A stretch of 64,000 nucleotides of DNA from Nocardia niwae NBRC 108934 = DSM 45340 (GCF_001613465.1 NZ_BDCK01000018.1:62001-126000), one strand, 5' to 3'; numbered from the stretch's first letter, positions 1 through 8,725 are shown. Numbers and translations are program-made. The notes: generated from the letters alone by a model not told the origin.

Positions 1-598
1 CCAGCGTGGCCGAGAACAGCAGGCGCTGTCCGTCGCGGGGGGTGCGGTCCAGCAGCTTGGTCACCTGCGGCAGGAAGCCCATGTCGGCCATGTGGTCGGC
101 CTCGTCCAGGGCGGTGATCAGCACATCGGACAGATCGGCCGACCCCTGCGCGAGGAGGTCGGCGAGCCGTCCCGGCGTGGCGATGAGCAGGTCGACGCCG
201 CGGGCGAGCCGGTCGGCCTGGCGCTTGATCGGTGCGCCGCCGACCACCGAGGCCACCCGCAGGCCGAGCGCGAGCGCGGGTTCGTCGAGCGCCCGCTCGA
301 TCTGCGCGGCCAGTTCGCGGGTCGGCACCAGCACGAGGCCGCGCGGGCGGCCCGGCTTGGCCGGAGCGCCGGTCAGGCGGGCGAGCATCGGGAGGCCGAA
401 GGCGAGCGTCTTCCCGGAACCGGTCGGCCCGCGGCCGAGCACGTCCTTACCGGCCAGGACGTCCGGCGCCGTGGCGGCCTGGATCGGGAACGGCGTCTCG
501 ATGCCGTCGCGTCGCAGTGCCTGTACGAGCACGGCGGGCAGGCCCAGATCCGCGAAGGTCGCGGTGGGCGCCGCGGCGACGGTGGTCGAGGGGGTCAC
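1..598 (-). CDS. DEAD-box RNA helicase, N-terminal part (cut by window edge)
   Basis: The reverse strand reads a DEAD-box ATP-dependent RNA helicase whose C-terminal half lies beyond base 1. The visible 199 residues carry the Q-motif region (TPFPIQ, about 35-40), Walker A PTGSGKT (58-64), PTRELA (motif Ia region), a TPGR motif, DEAD at 165-168 and SAT near the cut edge. Such enzymes unwind short RNA duplexes using ATP, often in ribosome assembly or cold adaptation. GTG at 598 is chosen because GAAAGG lies about 11 bases upstream. The specific paralogue cannot be named without the C-terminal part. Confidence 0.88.
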   Translation of the reverse strand, partial: MTPSTTVAAAPTATFADLGLPAVLVQALRRDGIETPFPIQAATAPDVLAGKDVLGRGPTGSGKTLAFGLPMLARLTGAPAKPGRPRGLVLVPTRELAAQIERALDEPALALGLRVASVVGGAPIKRQADRLARGVDLLIATPGRLADLLAQGSADLSDVLITALDEADHMADMGFLPQVTKLLDRTPRDGQRLLFSATL

Positions 599-778
599 GA
601 GGTGGTTGTGCCTTTCGTCGCACGGCGCGTTCCAGCGGAACGCGCTGTTCGGTGGGGTGGAGGGCGGTGCACGATGCGGTTCACCGCGCTGCGGCGCGGG
701 CGATGACGCGCGCCGGTTGGAGCGAGAGGGTGCGGCCGACCGGAGGCGGACCGAATCTCCAGGATACGTGCCGAGGAG

Positions 779-1717
779 TCAGCCGTGGAACAGCCGGCTC
801 AGTTCCACGAGCCAGGGCACGGCCACGGCCTGCGTGGGCACCACCAGGATGGCCGCGGACCCGAGATAGGCGGCCGTGGCGATGCGGATGTCGCCGATCC
901 GCTCGCTGAGCCGCTGGATGCGGATGAGCGTGGTGGGGCCGCCCGCGGCGAGCGCACCTTGCGGCGCGGTGGATTTCGCACACGCGACGAGAGCGCGAGC
1001 CAGGGGTTTCGGCCCGGTGACCTTGACCGCCGAGTCGTCCGCGAGCAACTCGATGAGCAGTTTGACCGAGCCGAGCGCGGCCTTGCTGCGCACCACCCTC
1101 GGGAATGCCTCGTGCACCGCCGTGAACGCCTCCAGCACCAGATCGTGCCTGGCCCGCAGATGCGAACGTTCATGGCTGACGATGGCCGTGACCTCCGCGT
1201 CCGCGAGGTTGGTCAGGGTGCCTTCGCTGAGCACTACGCGCTGGCGCAGACCGGGCAGGCAGTAGGCGATCGGCTCGGTCGCGGCCAGCACCCGGATATC
1301 GGCCGCGCGCCGGTGCGGGCCGCTCTGGTCCAGCAGGTCGACGAGCATGCGGTGACGCGCCCGCCGCCTGCGGGTATGCACGCCGACCCGGATGATCGCG
1401 TAGATCAACCGGGCGCCGACCAGCAGTGTGAGCGCGAAGACGAAGACGTAGGCGAGCCACAACGGCAGGCCGAGCGCGTCGATCTCCCTGGTGGGCGCGG
1501 TGGTCGGGCGGCCGTCGGGGCCGGGCACGAGCAGTTCGGCGGCGATGGCCAGCCCGGAGCCGAACGCGCTGAGCACGGCGGCGAGCGCGATGGCCTGCCA
1601 CAGCACCAGCGCAGCGCGGGGCGTCCGGTAGGTCCAGGTCGCCCGGCTGAGCAAGGCCGGGGCAGGCCCCGCGAGAAGCAATGCGAGTCCGGCGAAGACC
1701 GGCGCGGTTGCGTTCAT
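779..1717 (-). CDS. M56-family (BlaR1-like) membrane zinc metalloprotease
   Basis: A 312-residue multi-spanning membrane protein with the zinc-protease motif HERSH at residues 182-186, typical of peptidase family M56 (BlaR1/MecR1). Hydrophobic segments lie at about 5-25, 36-60, 90-112 and near the C-terminus. It has no extracellular penicillin-binding sensor domain, so it is the short actinobacterial form. It follows the blaI-type gene by 43 bp on the same strand, so the pair is probably one operon in which the protease relieves BlaI repression. The inducing signal is unknown; cell-wall or beta-lactam stress is inferred from the family. Confidence 0.85.
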   Translation of the reverse strand: MNATAPVFAGLALLLAGPAPALLSRATWTYRTPRAALVLWQAIALAAVLSAFGSGLAIAAELLVPGPDGRPTTAPTREIDALGLPLWLAYVFVFALTLLVGARLIYAIIRVGVHTRRRRARHRMLVDLLDQSGPHRRAADIRVLAATEPIAYCLPGLRQRVVLSEGTLTNLADAEVTAIVSHERSHLRARHDLVLEAFTAVHEAFPRVVRSKAALGSVKLLIELLADDSAVKVTGPKPLARALVACAKSTAPQGALAAGGPTTLIRIQRLSERIGDIRIATAAYLGSAAILVVPTQAVAVPWLVELSRLFHG

Positions 1718-1760
1718 CGACTCAGCTCACTGCGTTGTGGGGCCAGGGCGCCCGAGGAGT

Positions 1761-2159
1761 CTACTGCGGCGGCGGCGCCGAGTCCTCGTCCTCGGTAGCT
1801 TCGAGCTTAGCGAGTGCTTCGCGCAGGGCGGCAGCCTCGTCCTTGCCGACTTGCTCCACGAAGTGCACCAGCGCGGCGGCGCGGCTGCCCGCGGCGTCGG
1901 CCTGTTGCAGCGCGTCGACCATCAGACTGGCGACGAGTTCGTCGCGGGTGTGCACGGGCGCGTAACGGTGCGCGCGGTCGTCGCGTCGCTGCACCACGAG
2001 GTTCTTCTTCGCCAGGCGTTGCAGCACGGTCATCACCGTGGTGTACGCGAGCTCACGGCGTGCGGCGAGCGCCTCGTGCACCTGCCGGACCGTTTGTGGT
2101 TCGTCGGCCGACCACAACTGGTCCATGACCGCTTTCTCGAGTTCACCAAGACCTGCCAT
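1761..2159 (-). CDS. blaI: BlaI/MecI/CopY-family transcriptional repressor
   Basis: A 132-residue winged-helix repressor of the Penicillinase_R family. The N-terminal 75 residues include GELEKAVMDQLW and the recognition-helix region ELAYTTVMTVLQRLAKKNLV, followed by an acidic helical C-terminal dimerisation part ending EDEDSAPPPQ. Family members bind dyads near beta-lactamase and respiratory genes and are cleaved or released when the partner M56 protease is activated. A dyad of matching type lies 35 bp upstream (2194-2210), consistent with autorepression. Naming rests on family resemblance plus the adjacent M56 gene. Confidence 0.88.
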   Translation of the reverse strand: MAGLGELEKAVMDQLWSADEPQTVRQVHEALAARRELAYTTVMTVLQRLAKKNLVVQRRDDRAHRYAPVHTRDELVASLMVDALQQADAAGSRAAALVHFVEQVGKDEAAALREALAKLEATEDEDSAPPPQ

Positions 2160-2193
2160 CCCACAATTTTAGGTACTCAACGACGAAGATGCG

Positions 2194-2210
2194 TACTACA
2201 GGGTGTCGTA
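2194..2210. promoter_or_regulatory. BlaI-type operator dyad
   Basis: TACTACA-GGG-TGTCGTA is a dyad with 7-bp arms and one mismatch. It sits 35 bp upstream of the blaI-like start and resembles the TACA/TGTA dyads bound by BlaI/MecI proteins. Likely the autoregulatory operator. Confidence 0.5.
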
Positions 2211-2230
2211 ACCATGAAGTAGCTGGTGTG

Positions 2231-3130
2231 TCATTTCTCATAGGGCGCGAATCCGGGCTCTCCGGCAGCGGGTCCACCCACCTTTCCGCGCACGTGCCGG
2301 GCGCCGATCGGCACGATCAACGGCCGGCCCGACACCGGGTCCTCGAGCACCGTGGCCTCCAGGTCGAACACCTCGCGCAGCAGCTCCACCGATACGACTT
2401 CCCCCGGCGCGCCCACGGCCACGACACGCCCATCGCGCATGACGACCAACTGGTCGCTGTAGCGGATCGCGAGATTGAGATCGTGCAGCACCATCACGAC
2501 GGTGCGCCCGAGATCGGCGTGCAACCGGTCCACCAGGTCCAGCACCTCGATGGAGTGCGCCAGGTCCAGGTAGGTGGTCGGCTCGTCGAGCAGCAGGATG
2601 TCGGTGCCCTGGGCCAGCGCCATCGAGATCCAGGCGCGTTGCCGCTGCCCGCCGGACAGCTCGTCGAGCGGGCGCTCGGCGAGGTCGGCGATCCCGGTCT
2701 GCGCCAGCGCGGTCGTCACCTCGGTCTCGTCGGTGCCCGACCACTGCCGGAACCAGGACTGGTGGGGATGGCGTCCGCGCGCGACCAGATCGGCGACGGT
2801 GAGCCCTTCCGGAGCCACCGGCGACTGCGGCAGCATGCCGATGATGCGGGCGACGTCCTTGGTCTTCATCGTCGATATGGTCTTGCCGTCCAACAGGACT
2901 CGGCCGTCCCGCGGCCGCAGCAGCCGGCCGAGCGAACGCAGCAGAGTGGACTTTCCGCAGCCGTTCGGTCCGATGACGGTCGTCACCACCCCGGGCGTGA
3001 TGGACAGGCTCAGTCCGTCGACGATCACCCGGTCGCCGTAGCCGAGGGTGACCCTCTCGGCGTCGAGCCGGTGTCCCGGAGCGTTCGCTCGGTCCGCGGC
3101 ATCGGGGGTGGTGAGGTCTGCGATCGTCAT
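2231..3130 (-). CDS. Siderophore ABC transporter, ATP-binding protein (FepC/FecE type)
   Basis: A 299-residue ATPase that would energise import of ferric siderophore from the inner face of the membrane. Walker A GPNGCGKST is at 54-62, the ABC signature LSGGQ at 158-162, Walker B ILLLDEP at 178-184, and the H-loop is in VLHDLNLA. The call is FepC-like because of the sequence and two FecCD permeases immediately upstream. The start ATG at 3130 overlaps the permease stop by 4 bp (ATGA); a longer reading frame that continues upstream is an artefact of the GC-rich overlap. It is last in an iron-box-controlled operon. Confidence 0.93.
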   Translation of the reverse strand: MTIADLTTPDAADRANAPGHRLDAERVTLGYGDRVIVDGLSLSITPGVVTTVIGPNGCGKSTLLRSLGRLLRPRDGRVLLDGKTISTMKTKDVARIIGMLPQSPVAPEGLTVADLVARGRHPHQSWFRQWSGTDETEVTTALAQTGIADLAERPLDELSGGQRQRAWISMALAQGTDILLLDEPTTYLDLAHSIEVLDLVDRLHADLGRTVVMVLHDLNLAIRYSDQLVVMRDGRVVAVGAPGEVVSVELLREVFDLEATVLEDPVSGRPLIVPIGARHVRGKVGGPAAGEPGFAPYEK

Positions 3131-4218
3131 GACAGCGTCGCCTTCCGGTTCATACGCACGAGCAGATACAGCAGGAACGGCCCGCCGAATGCCGCGGTCA
3201 CGACGCCGAGGGGCAGGTCGACCGGGAACACGGTGCGGGAGGCGACATCCGCGCCGACCACCAGGATGGCCCCGGCCACCGCGGAGCCGACGAGCGGTTC
3301 GCCTGGCGTGCGCAAAACGCGCCGGGCGATCTGCGGCGCGGCGAGGGCGACGAAGCCCACCGGTCCGACGGCGGCGGTGGCCACCGAGGCGGACACCACA
3401 GCCGCTGCGATCAGGATGGCCTGCTGGGTCTGGATGCGCACGCCGAGCGCGCGCGTGGTGTCCGAGCCCAGGCGTAGCGCGGCGAGGGTGCGGGCGGAGG
3501 CGAGCGCGACGAGGCCAGCGGCTCCCGCGGCGATCGCCGCGGGAATGAGGTGCGTGGCGTCGGCCGCGTTGAGCGATCCGGTCAGCCACAGCTGCACGCG
3601 CTGGGCGTCCGCCAGGCTGGCCCGGGTGAGCAGCCAGGTGATGCCCGCCGTCAACAAGGCGTTCACACCCACGCCGATCAGCACCAGCCGTAGACCGGTG
3701 GCGCCGTACGCGCCGGTGGCAGTGCGTCCCCACGCGAGCGCATAGATGGCGACGGCGGTGAGCAGGCCGCCCGCCAGCGCCGCCATCGGCGCGCCGACCG
3801 AGGCGGCCAGTCCGGTGCCCGCACCTCCCGTGCCGACCAGCACGGCGACCGCGCCCAGGCTCGCGCCCGAGGTGATGCCGAGCATGTCCGGCGCGGCCAG
3901 CGGGTTGTGCAGGACGGACTGGGTGATGGCGCCGGAGAGTCCGAGCGCGAGGCCGACCACGAGCGCGGTGAGCGCGCGCGGCAGGCGGGATTCCAGCACG
4001 ATGAACCGCTGCGCCTTGGTGCCGCCGCCGGTCAGCACGTCCAGCACCCGCCCCAGCGGCAGATGAGACTCGCCCACCGCGATGTCCAGGCAGAACAGTC
4101 CGAGCGCCAGCGCGATCAGGAGCGCGACGATCACCACCATCCGCGGTCGCAGCACCGTCGACACCGGCCCGAGGCGCAGCGCGGGTCGCCCACTCGTCGT
4201 TCGCAGCGAAATCGTCAC
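3127..4218 (-). CDS. Siderophore ABC transporter permease (FecCD family, FepG type)
   Basis: A 363-residue inner-membrane permease with about nine to ten hydrophobic segments. It has family marks including RLPRALTALVVGLALGLSG, the NPLAAPDMLGI loop and a C-terminal GVVTAAFGGPFLLYLL segment. It pairs with the next permease to form the heterodimeric channel for ferric siderophore. It overlaps its neighbours by 4 bp on both sides, so translation is coupled. The substrate is not determined by sequence, and no substrate-binding lipoprotein gene is present nearby. Confidence 0.92.
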   Translation of the reverse strand: MTISLRTTSGRPALRLGPVSTVLRPRMVVIVALLIALALGLFCLDIAVGESHLPLGRVLDVLTGGGTKAQRFIVLESRLPRALTALVVGLALGLSGAITQSVLHNPLAAPDMLGITSGASLGAVAVLVGTGGAGTGLAASVGAPMAALAGGLLTAVAIYALAWGRTATGAYGATGLRLVLIGVGVNALLTAGITWLLTRASLADAQRVQLWLTGSLNAADATHLIPAAIAAGAAGLVALASARTLAALRLGSDTTRALGVRIQTQQAILIAAAVVSASVATAAVGPVGFVALAAPQIARRVLRTPGEPLVGSAVAGAILVVGADVASRTVFPVDLPLGVVTAAFGGPFLLYLLVRMNRKATLS

Positions 4219-5261
4219 GGATTCACCAGCTTTCGCCGACGCACGAATGCGAGGAAGAACGGCACGCCGAGCACGGCCAGCATCGCCCCGACCTCCAGCT
4301 CGCCGGGCCGTGCCACCACCCGGCCCGCCACATCGGCGATCAGCAGCAGCAACGCGCCCAGCAGTCCGGAGTAGGGGATCAGCCGGCGATGGTCCGGTCC
4401 GGTGACCGTCCGCGCGAGGTGCGGGACGACCAGGCCGAGGAAGGCGATCGGCCCGACCGCCGCCGTCGCCGCGCCTGCCAGCAGGACGACGGCCGCGAGC
4501 CCGAGCGCGCGGTTGCGGCCGACATGCACGCCGAGCCCACGCGCGACGTCGTCGCCGAGGCCGATCAGATTCAGTCCGGGCGCTGCCAGCACCGCCAGGA
4601 GCATGCCCGCCACCAGGAACGGCAGCACCTGCCAGAACACCGCGGCGTCGCGGCCCGCGACGGTGCCGATCACCCAGAATCGGTAGGTATCCAGCGCGGC
4701 GGCGTCGAACAGCACGACGGCGTTCGTCATCGCCTGCAGGAACGCGGTGATCGCCGCGCCCGCCAACACCAGGCTCAGCGGACCGGCCTTACCGCCGCCG
4801 ACAGACGAGGTGGCGAACACCACCACGCCGGCGATCAACGCTCCGGCGAGCGCGAACCAGATGTATTGCTCCGGCGCGCTGAAGGCGAACAGGTACACGC
4901 TCAGGGCGGCGAGGAATGCCGCGCCCGCGTTCAGCCCGAGCAACCCGGCGTCGGCGAGCGGATTGCGGGTGTAGCCCTGGATCAGCGCGCCGGCGATGCC
5001 CAGAGCCGCTCCGCAGACCAGGGCCAACGCGGTGCGTGGCAGCCGCAGGCCGCGCACGATCTGCTCTTCTGTGGAATCGGCGGCGCAGGTGAAGGGGCCG
5101 CCGGGGCAGGTGAGCGCATGGTGCACGGCGTCGAACACGGTCCCGGGCGCCAGGGATCGGGCGCCCACCGCGACACCGGCGAGCGCGGCGAGCAGGAGCA
5201 GGGCGGTCGAGAGGAACAGTCCGGAAAGACGTCGCCGCCGAACGGTGGGAAGGAAGGTCAC
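4215..5261 (-). CDS. Siderophore ABC transporter permease (FecCD family, FepD type)
   Basis: A 348-residue polytopic permease, the first gene of the three-gene import operon. FecCD marks include RLPRTALALVCGAALGIAG, TRNPLADAGLLGLNAG and a C-terminal region GAMLAVLGVPFFLAF. A loop at about 45-62 holds two Cys (LTCPGGPFTCA), a feature of actinobacterial homologues. An IdeR-type iron box lies 42 bp upstream (5303-5321), so transcription should be repressed when iron is plentiful. The 4-bp overlap with the next permease indicates coupled translation. Confidence 0.92.
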   Translation of the reverse strand: MTFLPTVRRRRLSGLFLSTALLLLAALAGVAVGARSLAPGTVFDAVHHALTCPGGPFTCAADSTEEQIVRGLRLPRTALALVCGAALGIAGALIQGYTRNPLADAGLLGLNAGAAFLAALSVYLFAFSAPEQYIWFALAGALIAGVVVFATSSVGGGKAGPLSLVLAGAAITAFLQAMTNAVVLFDAAALDTYRFWVIGTVAGRDAAVFWQVLPFLVAGMLLAVLAAPGLNLIGLGDDVARGLGVHVGRNRALGLAAVVLLAGAATAAVGPIAFLGLVVPHLARTVTGPDHRRLIPYSGLLGALLLLIADVAGRVVARPGELEVGAMLAVLGVPFFLAFVRRRKLVNP

Positions 5262-5302
5262 GGCGACGAGCTGCTCCTGAAATCAACGATACGGTTGCTA
5301 GG

Positions 5303-5321
5303 TCTGGTAAGCCTAACCTAT
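5303..5321. promoter_or_regulatory. IdeR/DtxR iron box 1 (divergent)
   Basis: The 19-mer TCTGGTAAGCCTAACCTAT matches 14 of 19 positions of the IdeR consensus TTAGGTTAGGCTAACCTAA. It lies between the leftward permease operon (start 5261) and the rightward FhuF-like gene (start 5393), so one box may control both. Confidence 0.8.
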
Positions 5322-5392
5322 CTTTCGCTAGGGACGGGCATGGCCGAGTGTCCGCCGCGCCGCGCGACGGAGCCGATCCCCGAGGAGGTTCG

Positions 5393-6100
5393 ATGACCGA
5401 GCTGATCACCACGCCACATCGCTCGCCGACGGCGTTCGGACGCGCCTGCGCCCGGCTTCGCGCGCTGCAACCGGAACATCCTCGGGTCTACGCCGTCGCC
5501 GCGATCGCGGAGCAGGGTAAGCGGCGCTGGTGGCGGCTGGACGACGGTGTGCGCGAGGGGCGCGTCGAACTCATGTACCGGCGGCACGCCGCGGAGATGA
5601 TCAGTGCCGATATCGCGGCGGAAGTCGTTGCCACCGCGCTGATCCACGCGATCGCCGGACGCGTGGTCGCGCTGCTCGTCGCGGAAGGGCGAGCCTGGGA
5701 TCCCGGATTGGAGAATCTCTGGATCCACACCGACAACGACGGCGGGATCGACTGGGCCGGCTTGTCGGACACCACGATTCGCGTGGTCGAAGGTGACCCG
5801 CTCGCGGGCGGGCGCGGTGTGGTCGCCTTGCCGTGCGCGGAGGCGATGTACGTCTGGCTCGCGCATCGCTGCGAATCCGCGCTGACCGTCGTCCAGCAGA
5901 ACCTCACCCGTTGCTCCGGTTTGAGCGCCCGGCGGTTCTGGTCCCTCGTCGGCGAATCCGTCGCCGGCGCTTCGACTTACGTGCCGGACCTGGCGCGGAC
6001 CGATTCGGTTGCCGGTGCCCGGCGCGGGCAGGGGTTGCTGGCGGCGATGGCCGAGCGCGGGCTCCCGGTTCGACGGTCGGGATCTTGCTTAGTTAGGTAA
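5393..6100 (+). CDS. FhuF-like ferric iron reductase, C-terminally shortened
   Basis: A 235-residue protein resembling FhuF/IucA-C-terminal-domain siderophore reductases, which release iron from imported ferric siderophore in the cytoplasm. The family normally ends with a CC-x10-C-x2-C [2Fe-2S] motif. Here the chain stops at RRSGSCLVR with a single Cys (232), so most of the cluster motif is missing. The stop codon lies inside a second iron box. ATG 5393 is chosen because GAGGAGG is 5 bases upstream. Position beside the siderophore ABC operon and iron box supports an iron role, but reductase activity is doubtful without the cluster ligands. Confidence 0.65.
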   Translation: MTELITTPHRSPTAFGRACARLRALQPEHPRVYAVAAIAEQGKRRWWRLDDGVREGRVELMYRRHAAEMISADIAAEVVATALIHAIAGRVVALLVAEGRAWDPGLENLWIHTDNDGGIDWAGLSDTTIRVVEGDPLAGGRGVVALPCAEAMYVWLAHRCESALTVVQQNLTRCSGLSARRFWSLVGESVAGASTYVPDLARTDSVAGARRGQGLLAAMAERGLPVRRSGSCLVR

Positions 6101-6111
6101 GCCTGACCTAT
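6093..6111. promoter_or_regulatory. IdeR/DtxR iron box 2, overlapping a stop codon
   Basis: TTAGGTAAGCCTGACCTAT matches 15 of 19 positions of the IdeR consensus. It overlaps the last codons and stop of the FhuF-like gene. The next rightward gene starts at about 6483, so its target is unclear. Confidence 0.75.
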
Positions 6112-6482
6112 ACTTCTCGGCGTACGGATCGCGCGAGAGTCCCGAGGGCTGCGGTGACCCCCGATCCCGTGCCGCGGCGGGCTCCACTCCGGTGGGGCCC
6201 GCCGCTCAGTTTCGGTGTGAACTACGTCGCCCGCTCTGGCGCTGCGCCTCGTCACGGATCTAGTCTGACGCCGGCACGAACGCTGAACCCGCTGCACAGC
6301 AGGGAGATTCGTCGTCCGGCCGGCCACGGCGGGCCACCGCCGCGTCGCGGATTCGGCCCGGTCTCGTGTCGCGATCATCGGTGCGCATCGGCGCGCGCCT
6401 GCTCCGAGTCGTCGATGACGCCCGCTCGCCCTCCCGCACAGGCTTTCACGATGGCTCTCCGGAAGTTCGAGGGGTTGTCGGC
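6112..6482. other. Intergenic stretch between iron box and carbonic anhydrase gene
   Basis: About 370 bp with no reading frame I can support. It would be the untranslated leader if iron box 2 drives the carbonic anhydrase gene. No clear hairpin or remnant gene was recognised. Confidence 0.4.
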
Positions 6483-7289
6483 TTGCCCACCATCACACCG
6501 TTCCGTCCCCGTTCGATCGCAGCGGTGCTGGCCGCGGTCGCGGTACTCGTGCTGCCCGCCTGCGGCTCCGGTGAGCAGCGGGGTGAACCGTCCCCGCACG
6601 CCGCGCCGCACTGGGATTACGACGCCGAGGGCCCGGACCATTGGGCCGACCTGGACCGGGACTTCCTGACCTGCAAAAGCGGCCACCAGCAGTCACCCGT
6701 CGATCTGCCCGGCCACGCCCGGCTCGAGCCGCACGAGCACACCACCATCGACTACCACTCGGTGCCCGCGGTGACGCTGCGGAACAACGGGCACACCGTG
6801 CAGGCGAATCTCCCCGCGGGCAACGGAAACCGCGTCGTGGTCGACGGCGTGCCGTTCGAGCTGGCGCAATTCCATTTCCACCTGCCGAGCGAGCACACCG
6901 TGGACGGCGCAGGTACCACGATGGAAGCGCACTTCGTGCACAAGAGCGCGGAAGGTGCGGTGGCTGTGCTCGGGGTGCTCCTGCAGGCCGGACCCGGGGC
7001 GTCGGGCTTCGCGCCGATCCTCTCGGTCGCGCCACGGGCGGCGGACGCCGAGACGGTCGTGCCCGGCCCGATCGACTTGCGCTCGATGCTGCCGAGCGTC
7101 ACCGATCAGTACCGTTATCAGGGTTCACTCACCACGCCGCCGTGCAGTGAGGGTGTCTCGTGGACGGTGCTCGGCAGTCCGGTGGCGGTGGCTGCGGCCG
7201 ACGTCGACCGGTACCGGGCGTTGTTCGCGCACAGCAATCGGCCGACCCAGCCGCTGAACGGCCGGACGGTCACGCTGGCCGGCGGGTGA
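6483..7289 (+). CDS. Alpha-class carbonic anhydrase, secreted lipoprotein
   Basis: A 268-residue alpha-carbonic anhydrase, which interconverts CO2 and bicarbonate with a zinc ion. Zinc ligands are His131 and His133 (QFHFHLPSEH) and His150 (EAHFVH); the substrate-pocket segment TTPPCSEG and a second Cys (64) could form the usual disulfide. Residues 11-27 form a hydrophobic signal ending in lipobox LPAC, so the protein should be anchored outside the membrane. TTG at 6483 is chosen because GAGGGG lies 8 bases upstream and it gives a normal lipoprotein signal; an upstream ATG at 6366 would add an unlikely arginine-rich leader. Confidence 0.9.
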   Translation: MPTITPFRPRSIAAVLAAVAVLVLPACGSGEQRGEPSPHAAPHWDYDAEGPDHWADLDRDFLTCKSGHQQSPVDLPGHARLEPHEHTTIDYHSVPAVTLRNNGHTVQANLPAGNGNRVVVDGVPFELAQFHFHLPSEHTVDGAGTTMEAHFVHKSAEGAVAVLGVLLQAGPGASGFAPILSVAPRAADAETVVPGPIDLRSMLPSVTDQYRYQGSLTTPPCSEGVSWTVLGSPVAVAAADVDRYRALFAHSNRPTQPLNGRTVTLAGG

Positions 7290-7304
7290 GGCCGAAGCCG
7301 GGTC

Positions 7305-7318
7305 GAATCGGCCGATTC
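7305..7318. promoter_or_regulatory. Perfect 14-bp palindrome upstream of dienelactone hydrolase gene
   Basis: GAATCGGCCGATTC is a perfect palindrome lying 47 bp upstream of the start at 7366. It may be an operator. No regulator gene is adjacent. Confidence 0.3.
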
Positions 7319-7365
7319 TGGGCGGGGTATGTTCTGAAGGGCCGACGCGACAGGAGAATTCGACG

Positions 7366-8130
7366 ATGATGACGACAGTGCAGGGCGAGTCGGTCGACGT
7401 TCGGACCGCCGATGGTGTCGCCGACGCTTATGTTGCCTACCCCGACGATGGCGCCGCCCATCCGGGAGTGCTGGTGATCCAGGACGGTTTCGGACTGCGG
7501 CCCAGCCTGCGGTCGCTGGCCGATCGTATCGCGGCCCACGGCTACACCGTCTTGTTGCCGAACGCCTATTACCGGCACGGACGTGCCCCGGTGATCGAGC
7601 TGCCGGACTTCATCGACCCGGCGCAGCGGCCGGAGATCTTCGAGCAGGTCGTCCCGATGATCGTTGAGCTGACACCGGAGCTCCTGCGTTCCGATGCCGC
7701 CGCTTACCTCGCGTGGCTGGCGGCGTCGCCGCTGGTCGCCGAGGGGAAGGTCGGCCTCACCGGCTACTGCATGGGGGCGCGACTGGCGGTGCTGATCGCC
7801 GCCATGTTTCCCGATCGGGTCGCCGCGGTCGCCGGTTTCCACGGCGGACCGCTGGTCACCGATACCCCGGACAGTCCCCACCTGGCCGCCGGAAACATCA
7901 CGGCCGAACTGTATTTCGCCCACGCGGGCGAGGACCACCACATGACTCCGGAACACATCGCCCGATTCGACAAGGCACTCGATGCCGCAGGCGTCCGCCA
8001 CCGCACCGAGATCTACGACGGGGCGCAACACGGCTTCACCCAGGCCGATACTTCCGCCTATGACGCCGAGGCCGCCGAGCGGCACTACCGCGAACTGGCG
8101 GCCCTGTTCGGCCGCAATCTGCGCACGTAG
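7366..8130 (+). CDS. Dienelactone hydrolase family protein
   Basis: A 254-residue cytoplasmic alpha/beta hydrolase of the dienelactone hydrolase family. The nucleophile is Cys135 in GYCMGA, with Asp190 (AGEDHH) and His222 (QHGF) completing the family's Cys-Asp-His triad. Members cleave dienelactones in chloroaromatic breakdown, but many actinobacterial paralogues act on unknown lactones or esters. GGAGAA lies about 8 bases before the start. No aromatic-degradation genes are nearby, so the substrate is unknown. Confidence 0.88.
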   Translation: MMTTVQGESVDVRTADGVADAYVAYPDDGAAHPGVLVIQDGFGLRPSLRSLADRIAAHGYTVLLPNAYYRHGRAPVIELPDFIDPAQRPEIFEQVVPMIVELTPELLRSDAAAYLAWLAASPLVAEGKVGLTGYCMGARLAVLIAAMFPDRVAAVAGFHGGPLVTDTPDSPHLAAGNITAELYFAHAGEDHHMTPEHIARFDKALDAAGVRHRTEIYDGAQHGFTQADTSAYDAEAAERHYRELAALFGRNLRT

Positions 8131-8374
8131 CTCGCCTCGGCCGTGCCCGGGCCGTGGCGACCCGGGTGCCGGATCGGCGCTGAACTCCGCCGGAACCCAC
8201 CCGGAGGCGTGGCTGGATGTGTCGCCGTCTGCGTCGTCGAGGACGAGGTGACGCGGCTGCTCCGGATCCAATGGGCGCCAGGACCTTTCCGGCGGCGTGT
8301 GCGTGCTATCCGGTGAAGGACTGGACACAGATGCTGGAACGAGCGTCTGGAGCAGACAGTTCGAGGAGGATGCC

Positions 8375-8578
8375 ATGGCACAGGAGAGCTACCGTTCCGC
8401 CGAGACCGGCGAATACGTGAGCGAGCGGACCGCGGCGGAGAACCCGAGGACCACCCTCGGCGAAGACGAGCCGCATCAGGGTGACAACCGGCGCGACCGC
8501 TCGGCGATCACCGGGCACTTCGTGAAGCCCGATACCAGTCGTCGTCACCCCGACACCACCGTCACCGAGAACGGGTGA
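8375..8578 (+). CDS. Small hydrophilic protein with two internal repeats
   Basis: A 67-residue charged protein beginning MAQESYRSAETGEYVSE. It is built of two copies of a roughly 24-residue unit: one from YRSAETGEYV to PRTTLGE, and one from RSAITGHFV to PDTTVTEN. The shared pattern is RSAxTGx[YF]Vx..Px-TT[LV]xE. Short proteins with this pattern occur in actinobacteria and phages, where function is unknown. GAGGAGG lies 7 bases before ATG 8375; an in-frame GTG further upstream has no such site. No signal peptide or membrane segment. Confidence 0.75.
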   Translation: MAQESYRSAETGEYVSERTAAENPRTTLGEDEPHQGDNRRDRSAITGHFVKPDTSRRHPDTTVTENG

Positions 8579-8725
8579 CATCCCGCAGGTCGTGACAGCG
8601 TTTCCTTCCCGTCGACCGCTTCGGCGCGTGGGAAGTCCCTACGGGTCGCTCTGTCGCCCGCCCAGCCGTCCACCGGCCGGTGAGCCCGCGCCGGCGGGTA
8701 TCGCCGGCTGTGCGACAGTGAATAC

